A DNA stretch of 64,000 bases from Pseudomonas hydrolytica (GTDB lineage: Bacteria; Pseudomonadota; Gammaproteobacteria; Pseudomonadales; Pseudomonadaceae): assembly GCF_021495345.1 (NCBI RefSeq), contig NZ_CP099397.1, positions 1,612,001-1,676,000 on the forward strand, in the 5' to 3' direction. The number at the start of each line of letters is the position of its first letter. Positions within the stretch are counted from its first letter, which is position 1. The notes below the pieces were generated by a model. That model saw nothing but the letters and a program-made list of their open reading frames with translations. It ran no database searches and was not told where the DNA came from. This document shows, one piece after another, positions 53,793 through 59,698 of the stretch. Made by a program: the position numbers and the translations under genes.

Positions 53793-54131
53793 TTACCATT
53801 GGCCGAGCGTGATCGCTTTACGAGTTAGGCGAAAGACTACACCGGCGCCGATAATTGATAGAGCGGCGGGAATGCCAAAGAAGGCAACGAGATATTGAAC
53901 ATCATCGTTAAGCCCACTAAAAGCGGTTTGAAGAAGGCCGCCAGATATAAAGGACGGCACAGGAATTAAGCCAAGGAGATATATGGCCCCATCCAAGATA
54001 CCGCGAAGAAAGATCAAAGGGAGATCAGAGAAGAACTCAAGGATATCCTTGAGCATACCAAGGAACCACTCAAATATGCGGCCAATCCACCGGAATAGCG
54101 CAGTAAACCAGCTAACTATCGTCTGAATCAT
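53793..54131 (-). CDS. DUF2523-type minor coat protein (pVI-like)
   Basis: A 112-residue hydrophobic protein with three membrane segments (IQTIVSWFTALFRWIGRIFE, LPLIFLRGILDGAIYLLGLI and YLVAFFGIPAALSIIGAGVV), ending in a basic tail. Position between pIII and Zot and the DUF2523 pattern match the pVI role: capping the virion end that carries pIII and releasing the particle. GAGG precedes the ATG, nine bases after the pIII stop. Confidence 0.85.
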   Translation of the reverse strand: MIQTIVSWFTALFRWIGRIFEWFLGMLKDILEFFSDLPLIFLRGILDGAIYLLGLIPVPSFISGGLLQTAFSGLNDDVQYLVAFFGIPAALSIIGAGVVFRLTRKAITLGQW

Positions 54132-54139
54132 GAGTCACC

Positions 54140-55600
54140 TCAGAGGAGTGCAATACGAATGGCCGCGTATACGGCGACTAGATAAATAACCGCACGAATC
54201 CATGGCCCATACTGAATAAACCAGGGCAGGCACAAGTAATCGAACGTGAGATTGATAGGCATGGAAGCGCCTAGAACTTGCATCTGATGGTTGAATGTCC
54301 AGACCGGGCAAGAACCACTAACATTAACGTCAAATAGACCGCTGACTGCCTGAATAATTGGAATGGCTGCAACGCGAGAGGCGTAGTCGTCTAGGTAATC
54401 CTCTTTTGTTTCATCGAGAGGTGTGTACTGATCCTCATAAGCCGGGCCATCACAGCCCTGGCCATTACACGGAATCGGTTCTTCATCTTGCTTTTCCTCA
54501 GGTTGCTCCTCCTGTTCGACGTCCTCAGATTCTTCATCAGTTGTATCTGAAACAGGAACCCCATCTGTTTTAGTAACTATTTGAGTAGTGCGGCGATAAT
54601 CATAATAAGTCGGCCCATAAGTAATTTTATAGTTATTAGTGGTGGTCGTGACTGTCTGAGTGGCGACGCCATTAGAACCAATAGAGTTTGTGGTCTTTGT
54701 TGTGGTAGAACCCGGAACTGTTGCCGGTCCAGTCAAAGCGCTTTGCTCTTTTAAAGAGTTGAAGCATGCGCCAGGGCTAGGCGAGCCATTACAAGAATCT
54801 TTAAGTAGGTTCTTAATCCAATCGGCATTTTGTTGGTTGGCGATATCAAACATTAAATCATAATCAGCATCAGAGAGCGCAGTTAATTCTGAAACAGCGC
54901 ACGACTGCAAATCTTGATCATAGTATGTTGGAGCTGTACATTGGCCAAACTTGCGAGAGGATGCAGTAGAGTGATTATTATAGTAAAGACCATCGCTAAC
55001 ACGAATGGCATCGGTGACAGCTTGAGCAAGATCACCTACAACAGTTATACGCCTATTTACAAATTGGAGTGTTGGTGTATCAACCCAAACAGTATTGAAG
55101 TAATCATTGGGTGTGGCAAATCGCGGTGAAATACATTGGGTAGTCGACGTGCCGCCGCACCAAAAAAGAGTGTTTGAAGTTGTAGGGACTGGCTTTTCCT
55201 TCAAATATTCACCGTTAGGGCCAACTACGGCATCAATTTGATCGAGTAGGAATTGAAGGCCTACTGCAACGCCGACACCAATAACACCACCGCGCATACC
55301 GTTTTTAACATGATTAAGGGTGCGAGGAATGGAGTAATCAATTTTAGGCAGTATGCCGCGAACTGGAATCTTCTTACCATCTACGCCAAGAATAACCTCG
55401 CCCTCAAGAGGCTGGCCTGGGACAGTTAAATTATTACCAGTGCGCGTAACGGGGGCGCCAGGATTATTAACAACACTTTGACCGGACGGCATAGAAACAT
55501 GCTTTCGCGTTGCAGCCTGAACAGTACTCAGGCCGAATACAACGCAAAGCACACAAGTGAGCCAGAGAGCGCGCCGGTAAATGCCGCGAGTACCATCCAT
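54140..55600 (-). CDS. adsorption protein pIII / CoaA-like minor coat protein
   Basis: A 486-residue virion-tip protein expected to bind a host pilus and receptor. It has a signal peptide (RRALWLTCVLCVVFGLS, cleavage likely after VQA) and an N-terminal domain with several cysteines (FWCGGTSTTQCISPRF). A Thr/Ser/Asn-rich stretch is followed by a highly acidic linker (about 355-385, DEESEDVEQEEQPEEKQDEE), a C-terminal domain and one C-terminal membrane helix (AVIYLVAVYAAIRIALL). The gene is strikingly AT-richer than its neighbours, as expected for a fast-evolving or imported receptor-binding gene. Confidence 0.85.
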   Translation of the reverse strand: MDGTRGIYRRALWLTCVLCVVFGLSTVQAATRKHVSMPSGQSVVNNPGAPVTRTGNNLTVPGQPLEGEVILGVDGKKIPVRGILPKIDYSIPRTLNHVKNGMRGGVIGVGVAVGLQFLLDQIDAVVGPNGEYLKEKPVPTTSNTLFWCGGTSTTQCISPRFATPNDYFNTVWVDTPTLQFVNRRITVVGDLAQAVTDAIRVSDGLYYNNHSTASSRKFGQCTAPTYYDQDLQSCAVSELTALSDADYDLMFDIANQQNADWIKNLLKDSCNGSPSPGACFNSLKEQSALTGPATVPGSTTTKTTNSIGSNGVATQTVTTTTNNYKITYGPTYYDYRRTTQIVTKTDGVPVSDTTDEESEDVEQEEQPEEKQDEEPIPCNGQGCDGPAYEDQYTPLDETKEDYLDDYASRVAAIPIIQAVSGLFDVNVSGSCPVWTFNHQMQVLGASMPINLTFDYLCLPWFIQYGPWIRAVIYLVAVYAAIRIALL

Positions 55601-55625
55601 ATCATTTTCCTCACCTCAAATAGAA

Positions 55626-55646
55626 AGGCCCCCAAAAAGGGGGCCT
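55626..55646 (-). terminator. central terminator after the major coat gene
   Basis: Perfect stem AGGCCCCC / GGGGGCCT with loop of five, read on the minus strand into TTTCTATTT. It lies between coaB and the pIII gene, the standard place of the strong terminator in filamentous phages, letting coat protein mRNA outnumber downstream genes. Confidence 0.9.
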
Positions 55647-55674
55647 AGTTGTCCCCGTAGGGATTGCAGCGGGA

Positions 55675-55893
55675 TTAGCGGAACATGCCCGCCACTTTGT
55701 TGACCGCCCACTTGGCGAAGCCAGGGGCGATCTTGATGGCACCCATCGCAACGATGGCGGCAACGGCACCGGTAGCGACCGGCACCGACACCATGTCGGA
55801 GTAGTCGATATCGGCGGCGAAGACCGGCACGGAAGCGACGGTGGAGAGCACGACGGCATAGCCGGCGCGTTGCAGCAGAGCGATTTTGCTCAT
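55675..55893 (-). CDS. coaB: major coat protein (pVIII/CoaB-like)
   Basis: A 72-residue preprotein. The basic signal peptide (MSKIALLQRAGYAVVLSTVA) ends in VFA, with cleavage before ADIDYSDM. The mature ~46 residues have an acidic N-terminus, a central hydrophobic helix (VATGAVAAIVAMGAIKIA) and a basic C-terminus (KWAVNKVAGMFR) that contacts DNA, the classic inovirus layout. GAGGAA lies upstream, overlapping the preceding gene end. A terminator follows. Confidence 0.95.
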   Translation of the reverse strand: MSKIALLQRAGYAVVLSTVASVPVFAADIDYSDMVSVPVATGAVAAIVAMGAIKIAPGFAKWAVNKVAGMFR

Positions 55894-55895
55894 AG

Positions 55896-56168
55896 TCAGA
55901 GTTCCTCTTTGTCGTGGTCGAAAAATCCGCTTACACGGCCAACAAGGTGAGCAATGGCCGCAGGGCCAAAGACCAAACCAAAGAAAGTCGCGAAAGCGGC
56001 CGCTAGTTGCACGCCGTCAGGCATGGCGAACAACTCAGCTATGGTGATCGACCCCGCCCATTCAGCCGGGGTGATCAATACGTACCCCGTGCATTCGCCG
56101 GTAAACTCACCAGCCGCCACTAGGGCGTTAGTGGCTTGATCGACGTAGACACAGAGCGGGAGTGCCAT
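55896..56168 (-). CDS. small phage membrane/virion protein
   Basis: A 90-residue protein located just before coaB with two bases between genes. The N-terminal half is beta-like with two cysteines (ALPLCVYVDQATNALVAAGE, TGECTGYVLITP). The second half has one membrane helix (AAAFATFFGLVFGPAAIAHL) and an acidic tail. Its position corresponds to the small pVII/pIX-type genes of Pf phages (around PA0721-PA0722). Specific function not established. Confidence 0.75.
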   Translation of the reverse strand: MALPLCVYVDQATNALVAAGEFTGECTGYVLITPAEWAGSITIAELFAMPDGVQLAAAFATFFGLVFGPAAIAHLVGRVSGFFDHDKEEL

Positions 56169-56171
56169 GGG

Positions 56172-56324
56172 TTAATCCTCGTACCGACCGTCGTAGTTCT
56201 CAGCGGGAATTTCCTCGCTGTTACAGAACGCACAAACGCAGTGGTCATCGTCGATGTCAGCCCACTCGAGTTCGTCGTCCTCAAGTTCGTTGCCGCATTC
56301 ATCGCAGATATGAGAAATCGCCAT
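56172..56324 (-). CDS. 50-residue zinc-ribbon-like phage protein
   Basis: From the ATG at 56324 the product is MAISHICDECGNELEDDELE and so on, with paired CxxC motifs CDEC and CAFC, a likely zinc ribbon, and a very acidic middle. GGAGG lies six bases before this ATG; the in-frame extension to 56378 would overlap the upstream 43-residue ORF and lacks such a site. The start overlaps the previous stop (TAATG). It might bind nucleic acid or act as a small regulator; unproven. Confidence 0.7.
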   Translation of the reverse strand: MAISHICDECGNELEDDELEWADIDDDHCVCAFCNSEEIPAENYDGRYED

Positions 56325-56455
56325 TACGCACCTCCGAGATAAGTTGCGAGGCCAGCCGCGCACAGGCCTACAGACCACAACGTCATTACCGGCAACTTGA
56401 GCCGTTTAGGGGCGAAGAACCCCGAGAGAATGCCGAGTAGAAAGCCCGTGAACAT
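56324..56455 (-). CDS. 43-residue small membrane protein
   Basis: A short ORF reading MFTGFLLGILSGFFAPKRLK and ending TYLGGA. Two short hydrophobic helices flank a basic turn (PKRLK), a pattern like inovirus pVII/pIX minor coat proteins. GGAG is upstream, and its stop overlaps the next ATG (TAATG), supporting real translation. It lies between the ssDNA-binding protein and zinc-ribbon genes. Confidence 0.65.
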   Translation of the reverse strand: MFTGFLLGILSGFFAPKRLKLPVMTLWSVGLCAAGLATYLGGA

Positions 56456-56470
56456 GGCTGGCACTCCGCG

Positions 56471-56851
56471 TTAGGACTTGGCGGCGTCAGCCGGCTGCGA
56501 TGCAGGCTTACCGCCCTGCGGAGCCGCTTGGCGCTGCTGATGATCAACGATGACCTTGGTCAGTACCTGTGTATTGGTGGTGCGACCAAAGCGGTCAGTG
56601 ACGGGGCGAATCTGGCTTTCGAACTTGACCGATACCGGGCCTTGGGTCAGATCGACTTGATCGAGCACCGAGGCATCAGCGCGGTACTCAGTCACCTCAT
56701 AGCCCTTGGCATTGCCTTGAGCACCGGCAGGGATAGGCGACAACGCTTGAACAGTCGCCATAACTTCGCCGGTATCTTTTTTGGTGTAGTAGTCCGTTTT
56801 GGTCACGAACAGGGAAGTAATCGAAGTTGCAGCCGGAATAGCGAAAGACAT
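56471..56851 (-). CDS. phage single-stranded DNA-binding protein (gene V-like)
   Basis: A 126-residue protein in the position of Pf gene PA0720. Such proteins coat nascent phage ssDNA and present it for export. An OB-like beta pattern is visible (ITSLFVTKTDYYTKKDTGEV; GPVSVKFESQIRPVTDRFGR; VLTKVIVDHQQ), followed by a flexible Gln/Ala/Lys tail. AAGAGG lies ten bases before the ATG. The leader carries GGTCAATTAAGGG, related to the repeat at the replication gene. Confidence 0.85.
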   Translation of the reverse strand: MSFAIPAATSITSLFVTKTDYYTKKDTGEVMATVQALSPIPAGAQGNAKGYEVTEYRADASVLDQVDLTQGPVSVKFESQIRPVTDRFGRTTNTQVLTKVIVDHQQRQAAPQGGKPASQPADAAKS

Positions 56852-57423
56852 AGTTATTACCTCTTACAGTTGTGCGCTTAGTTGCGCGTTAGTTGCCTGC
56901 TTTAGCGTTTTTAGGCGTGCAGAGGCTCACGGCCCTTAATTGACCTTGTTCGCTTTCGCAGACTTGTTTACTTCGGTCTTACTTTTACAACTTATCGGGC
57001 AAGCCCTTCGGGCCGGGCTCTACTCGCTACGCTCACCAAGCCAAACGATGAAGCGTGTTTGTCTTGGCCCTTCGGGTAACGATCCCTCTTGCAACACCAA
57101 GGGCTCTGCCCTTGTCATCCCGCTCTTGCCGCCGAGGGCTCGGGAGCTGGGGCGGAAAAGCTGCCCCAACTCCCCAGCTAAGGCTTGTTTGTCGGGCGGG
57201 TGTTCAAGGGTGCGCTTCGCCCGTGCTTCCGTTCGCCGGAACGATGAAGCGCGTTCCGACGAGCCGGGAGCGCGGCCCTTGACCTGTTCAATATCGGCGG
57301 CGTTGGCGAGAGCGAGAAAGCTCAGCCCTGGCCGCAGCTGGGCGAACGCTTCGCGGGCGCGCCAGTTGCTACGCAGCGAGCCCGCGAAGCGTTTCGCCAG
57401 GAGCATCAGCGCGGCCAGGACGA
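56852..57423. other. hairpin-rich phage region, candidate replication origin / packaging region
   Basis: This stretch contains consecutive inverted repeats: GCCCTTCGGGC (57003), CAAGGGC-TCT-GCCCTTG (57098-57114), AGCTGGGG...CCCCAGCT (57145-57179, with an alternative GGGGC/GCCCC pairing) and TTCCG-TTCGC-CGGAA (57227-57241). Clusters of such stem-loops are characteristic of inovirus intergenic regions holding plus- and minus-strand origins and the packaging signal. The nick site cannot be assigned by eye. Part of it can also be read as the doubtful ORF at 57020-57427. Confidence 0.5.
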
Positions 57424-57427
57424 TCAT
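57020..57427 (-). CDS. doubtful ORF over the hairpin region
   Basis: A 135-residue frame starting MIVLAALMLLAKRFAGSLRS with ATGA overlap to the preceding gene, which favours translation of at least its start. The remainder (QVKGRAPGSSERASSFRRTE onwards) is Arg/Gly/Pro-rich and tracks the stem-loops rather than looking like a folded protein. A short membrane peptide from the first ~20 codons could be real. Function unknown. Confidence 0.3.
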   Translation of the reverse strand: MIVLAALMLLAKRFAGSLRSNWRAREAFAQLRPGLSFLALANAADIEQVKGRAPGSSERASSFRRTEARAKRTLEHPPDKQALAGELGQLFRPSSRALGGKSGMTRAEPLVLQEGSLPEGPRQTRFIVWLGERSE

Positions 57428-57636
57428 TGTCCGACCTCGTGACGGCGTTCGATCTGGTCAGGGCAACCAGCCTCCAGCCAGCTCTGAATAACAGCACCAC
57501 CGAGACGCCATGCATCAGTACAGCGTTTGCCCGCTTCGACTTGCAGCGCAACGACAACAGAGGCAGGCGCGAGAACATGAAAGCGGCGCTCTTTGTCTTC
57601 AATCTCGCTGATGTCTTTACGGGCTGGGATAGTCAT
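57424..57636 (-). CDS. small phage protein of unknown function
   Basis: A 70-residue soluble protein (MTIPARKDISEIEDKERRFH; FHVLAPASVVVALQVEAGKR; WLEAGCPDQIERRH). The helical C-terminus is charged. Its ATG overlaps the stop of the upstream frame by four bases, and the ribosome site CAGGGTCAATT contains the GGTCAAT motif seen at the replication gene. No family recognised. Confidence 0.6.
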   Translation of the reverse strand: MTIPARKDISEIEDKERRFHVLAPASVVVALQVEAGKRCTDAWRLGGAVIQSWLEAGCPDQIERRHEVGQ

Positions 57637-57935
57637 AGCAATTGACCCTGTTCAAATGGTTCTCGCAATGGAACAAACGGCGTTGGCTTGCCGGTGTCGC
57701 TCACAACGAACCAGTACTTTGGCGGTCGGGCGCTTGGGGTGTGCCGAGCGCAGTTGATAGAAGGCGTCACCGTCCAGCGACCATCGACCTTGGACACTTG
57801 CACGGGGCGACAATCGGTGCATGGTTCCGGCTGGGATATAACGGGGGCAGTCGATAGGTGAAAGGATGTCCAACACACAGAGCAAACGCAGTTCACGGGG
57901 TGCGGCTGGCGCAGGTACTGGCTGAGGCTTTTCAT
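57633..57935 (-). CDS. 100-residue Cys-containing phage ORF overlapping the upstream gene
   Basis: Reads MKSLSQYLRQPHPVNCVCSV with CVCSVC and CTDC, a possible zinc site, and SARPPKYWFVVSDTGKPTPF near the end. Codons are Pseudomonas-like and the stop is coupled to the next ATG. It overlaps the 268-residue ORF out of frame for over 280 bases and lacks a ribosome site, so it may be an overlapping gene or the true 3' part of that gene displaced by an indel. Confidence 0.5.
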   Translation of the reverse strand: MKSLSQYLRQPHPVNCVCSVCWTSFHLSTAPVISQPEPCTDCRPVQVSKVDGRWTVTPSINCARHTPSARPPKYWFVVSDTGKPTPFVPLREPFEQGQLL

Positions 57936-58458
57936 TGGCCGAGTCCCGCGCTTGAGGCTTTACATCAGCAGGAACCCGAGCGGAACCGGAGCACCGGACA
58001 CAAGGCCATCCATCGACCTCACCATTGCCTTCGCAAGTAGGGCAAGACTCCAAATATTCAGAATCATCAACAAATGGCTCAGCAACTTGCACAGGTGGCT
58101 TTGCATAATCCGCATCTACAATGTCGTAGCCACCCATGTAGATGACACGAGGCTTTGCCTCGAGGGCAGCAAGTTGACGGCGCTCATGCAGAACACGCCA
58201 AGGAATGACCGGCCCGACATTCGCAGGATGCGGAAACGGCTCACCTAGACAGCCAGAAGCGCTAGAGAGAAGGCGATGAAGATCTAACCACTGATTAGGG
58301 GTGATCAAACGAAGCTCAGAAGCAAGATCAATGCGACCGGCGATACGACCCCATTTAGACCAATCTTGATATTGCCCGCGCTGATCAAGAGGCTGCATAC
58401 GGTAGTCAACGAGCTGGCAAAGAAGGGAGCGCAAGAAGGTTTTCAGTTGATCGCTCAC
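57652..58458 (-). CDS. phage early protein with CxxCxG zinc motif
   Basis: A 268-residue ORF from GTG 58458, which overlaps the preceding stop (GTGA) and has AGGAG eight bases upstream; an in-frame GTG at 58467 is less likely. The first ~170 residues look like a genuine soluble protein (DWSKWGRIAGRIDLASELRL; RVIYMGGYDIVDADYAKPP) ending in a DnaJ-like zinc motif CPTCEGNGEVDGWPCVRC and a Pro/Ala linker. The last ~95 residues overlap the 57633 ORF in another frame and look less protein-like. Function unknown. Confidence 0.6.
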   Translation of the reverse strand: MSDQLKTFLRSLLCQLVDYRMQPLDQRGQYQDWSKWGRIAGRIDLASELRLITPNQWLDLHRLLSSASGCLGEPFPHPANVGPVIPWRVLHERRQLAALEAKPRVIYMGGYDIVDADYAKPPVQVAEPFVDDSEYLESCPTCEGNGEVDGWPCVRCSGSARVPADVKPQARDSANEKPQPVPAPAAPRELRLLCVLDILSPIDCPRYIPAGTMHRLSPRASVQGRWSLDGDAFYQLRSAHPKRPTAKVLVRCERHRQANAVCSIARTI

Positions 58459-58679
58459 GATACCCACTCCTGTTCAGCCAGGTGCTGACGCCAAAGAACG
58501 CAATTGACCATGCGGCGCTTTCCGACCTTGAGGGAAGGCAGAACAGCCTTTTTGACCCAGGCGCGAGCCATATCAGGCGTTACACCGTTCCGTGCGGCCC
58601 AAACCTCAGGCAGCTCAACATCAGCAAGGGGCGCCGCTTGGGTGTGATCTAGGTTTTCCGTTTCCATTGTCTGGGTCAT
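58455..58679 (-). CDS. excisionase-like DNA-binding protein (Xis)
   Basis: A 74-residue protein (if started at ATG 58679) containing a MerR/excisionase-type winged helix: LPEVWAARNGVTPDMARAWV followed by the wing PSLKVGKRRMVN. It is the first gene of the leftward early unit, divergent from the repressor, as xisF is in Pf4. Such proteins bend att DNA for excision and often control the early promoter. In-frame ATGs at 58742, 58700 and 58667 are alternatives; none has a strong ribosome site. Confidence 0.7.
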   Translation of the reverse strand: MTQTMETENLDHTQAAPLADVELPEVWAARNGVTPDMARAWVKKAVLPSLKVGKRRMVNCVLWRQHLAEQEWVS

Positions 58680-58760
58680 TCCGGCACTATTTAGGGTCAT
58701 TAGCGGCTTGATCCTGGCCACGCATCCGTGATGCACACCCATTAAGCCGTTTCATTAAAT

Positions 58761-58777
58761 CCGGCAATATTTGCCGG
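58761..58777. promoter_or_regulatory. repressor operator O1
   Basis: Palindrome CCGGCAA-TAT-TTGCCGG. On the minus strand it lies just downstream of a perfect -10 TATAAT (58791-58796), i.e. about +7 to +23 of the excisionase/early transcript, where a bound repressor would block it. Confidence 0.75.
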
Positions 58778-58815
58778 TTCCATATTGACGATTATAGGTA
58801 TGCGGAACATCTTGA

Positions 58816-58832
58816 CCAGCAATATTTGCCGG
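58816..58832. promoter_or_regulatory. repressor operator O2 inside the repressor promoter
   Basis: CCAGCAA-TAT-TTGCCGG, one mismatch from O1, 55 bp centre to centre. It fills the 17-bp spacer between -35 TTGACC (58813-58818) and -10 TATAGA (58836-58841) of the rightward repressor promoter, predicting autoregulation. The transcript would start about 58848, only a few bases before the ATG. Confidence 0.75.
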
Positions 58833-58853
58833 TTTTATAGATGTTTTAGGAAT

Positions 58854-59120
58854 ATGAGAGAGCGCTTTGTTGCGATACTTGAGCATAAGAAGCTGACAGC
58901 AAAGAAGCTGGAGCAGCTGACCGGCATCGACCGAGAAAAATGGTACGCGCTACGGAAAGGCGGGAGGCGAATCAACGAGGACGACATAAAAGCAATCGTT
59001 GATCTTGCGCCGGAGTATGCGCTTTGGCTGGTAACGGGCGGCATAGCCCCAGAGTGCGGCCAGACTAGCCCAGAGTACGACGATGCCAATTCAAACTTGA
59101 CCAGTCACCACGCGGGATAG
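58854..59120 (+). CDS. prophage repressor (Pf C-type)
   Basis: An 88-residue protein with an XRE-like helix-turn-helix (ILEHKKLTAKKLEQLTGIDR then EKWYALRKGGRRINEDD) and the tail YALWLVTGGIAPECGQTSPE, common in small phage repressors. It is the only rightward gene at the immunity region and is divergent from the excisionase gene across two matching operators. ATG 58854 is chosen because the predicted transcript starts just before it; the open frame back to 58785 runs through the promoter. Confidence 0.82.
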   Translation: MRERFVAILEHKKLTAKKLEQLTGIDREKWYALRKGGRRINEDDIKAIVDLAPEYALWLVTGGIAPECGQTSPEYDDANSNLTSHHAG

Positions 59121-59172
59121 CGATCACCAAAGAAGCGGCGCGACGTTGGTTCCACCGAACGAGGGATGACAA

Positions 59173-59529
59173 ATGAGCCTAGAAGACAGGGATTGGTACA
59201 AGGAAGACTTTGATAGGCGAACAGGCCGTTCTAGCAAACGCGGGCAAACACTAGACGAACGCGACGACTGGAAAGAGAGAAAACACTCAGAGCCCCAGCC
59301 AAAGGCAAAGAACGAGCGCCCAGCAGAGCGCGTCAAGCGCCGGGAACAGGCAAAACCAACAGAAGAAGAAAAACGGGCCTACCAACAAGTGCCGCCAGCC
59401 CATACATTCCTTGCAGCACGGTACGAATTAGCCATACGCCGCCGGACTCAGAAGACTTTTTGGGCTGGAGTAGTGGGCGGAATGATAGCCGGCGCCGCAC
59501 TGGCCGAAACAATCAGGGCATTAATGTAG
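59173..59529 (+). CDS. membrane-anchored accessory protein of the prophage
   Basis: A 118-residue protein. About 80 residues are extremely charged and probably disordered (MSLEDRDWYKEDFDRRTGRS; DWKERKHSEPQPKAKNERPA), followed by ELAIRRRTQKTFWAGVVGGM and a C-terminal helix (VVGGMIAGAALAETI) likely in the membrane. It lies downstream of the repressor on the same strand, in the place where Pf phages carry accessory cargo. GAGGGATGACAA precedes the ATG. No family recognised. Expression in the lysogen is expected because it follows the repressor. Confidence 0.7.
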   Translation: MSLEDRDWYKEDFDRRTGRSSKRGQTLDERDDWKERKHSEPQPKAKNERPAERVKRREQAKPTEEEKRAYQQVPPAHTFLAARYELAIRRRTQKTFWAGVVGGMIAGAALAETIRALM

Positions 59530-59548
59530 TGTCGATAATGTGTCGAAA
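59528..59548. promoter_or_regulatory. candidate integrase arm-type sites, right
   Basis: AGTGTCGATAATGTGTCGAA plus A, differing at two positions from 50173-50193, with the GTGTCGA units again 11 bp apart. It ends 96 bp from the attR core. Confidence 0.55.
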
Positions 59549-59644
59549 ACACTGACCCTAACAGACCCGGAATTGACCCGACAGCACAAGCTAAGCCCTT
59601 GAATTGACACTAAATAGGCCCGCAGTGACACCCTGTGACGAAGG

Positions 59645-59668
59645 ATATAAACTTTCCGGCCTTTACGG
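59645..59668. repeat. attR core (24 bp)
   Basis: Identical to 50094-50117. Host sequence follows immediately and encodes the original end of perM in frame (ETSGSDEPLA then TGA overlapping the hda ATG), which defines the target site. Confidence 0.95.
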
Positions 59669-59698
59669 AGAGACCAGCGGTTCCGACGAGCCCCTTGC

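Larger units (their letters stand above)
50094..59668. mobile_element. Pf-type filamentous (inovirus) prophage
   Basis: About 9.6 kb bounded by a perfect 24-bp direct repeat (50094-50117 and 59645-59668). All core inovirus modules are present in Pf order on the minus strand: early genes, ssDNA-binding protein, small coat proteins, major coat protein plus terminator, pIII-like, pVI-like, Zot/pI, rolling-circle initiator and tyrosine integrase. A repressor is divergent at the right end. The structural genes are visibly richer in A/T than the host flanks. No frameshift was seen in a core gene, so it is probably able to excise and replicate. Target: the 3' end of perM, not a tRNA gene. Confidence 0.95.

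Noticed and set aside
56940..57491. A 183-codon plus-strand frame in the phage hairpin region
   Set aside because: Runs against phage transcription, overlaps the 70-residue gene, and its sequence follows the inverted repeats rather than a protein pattern.
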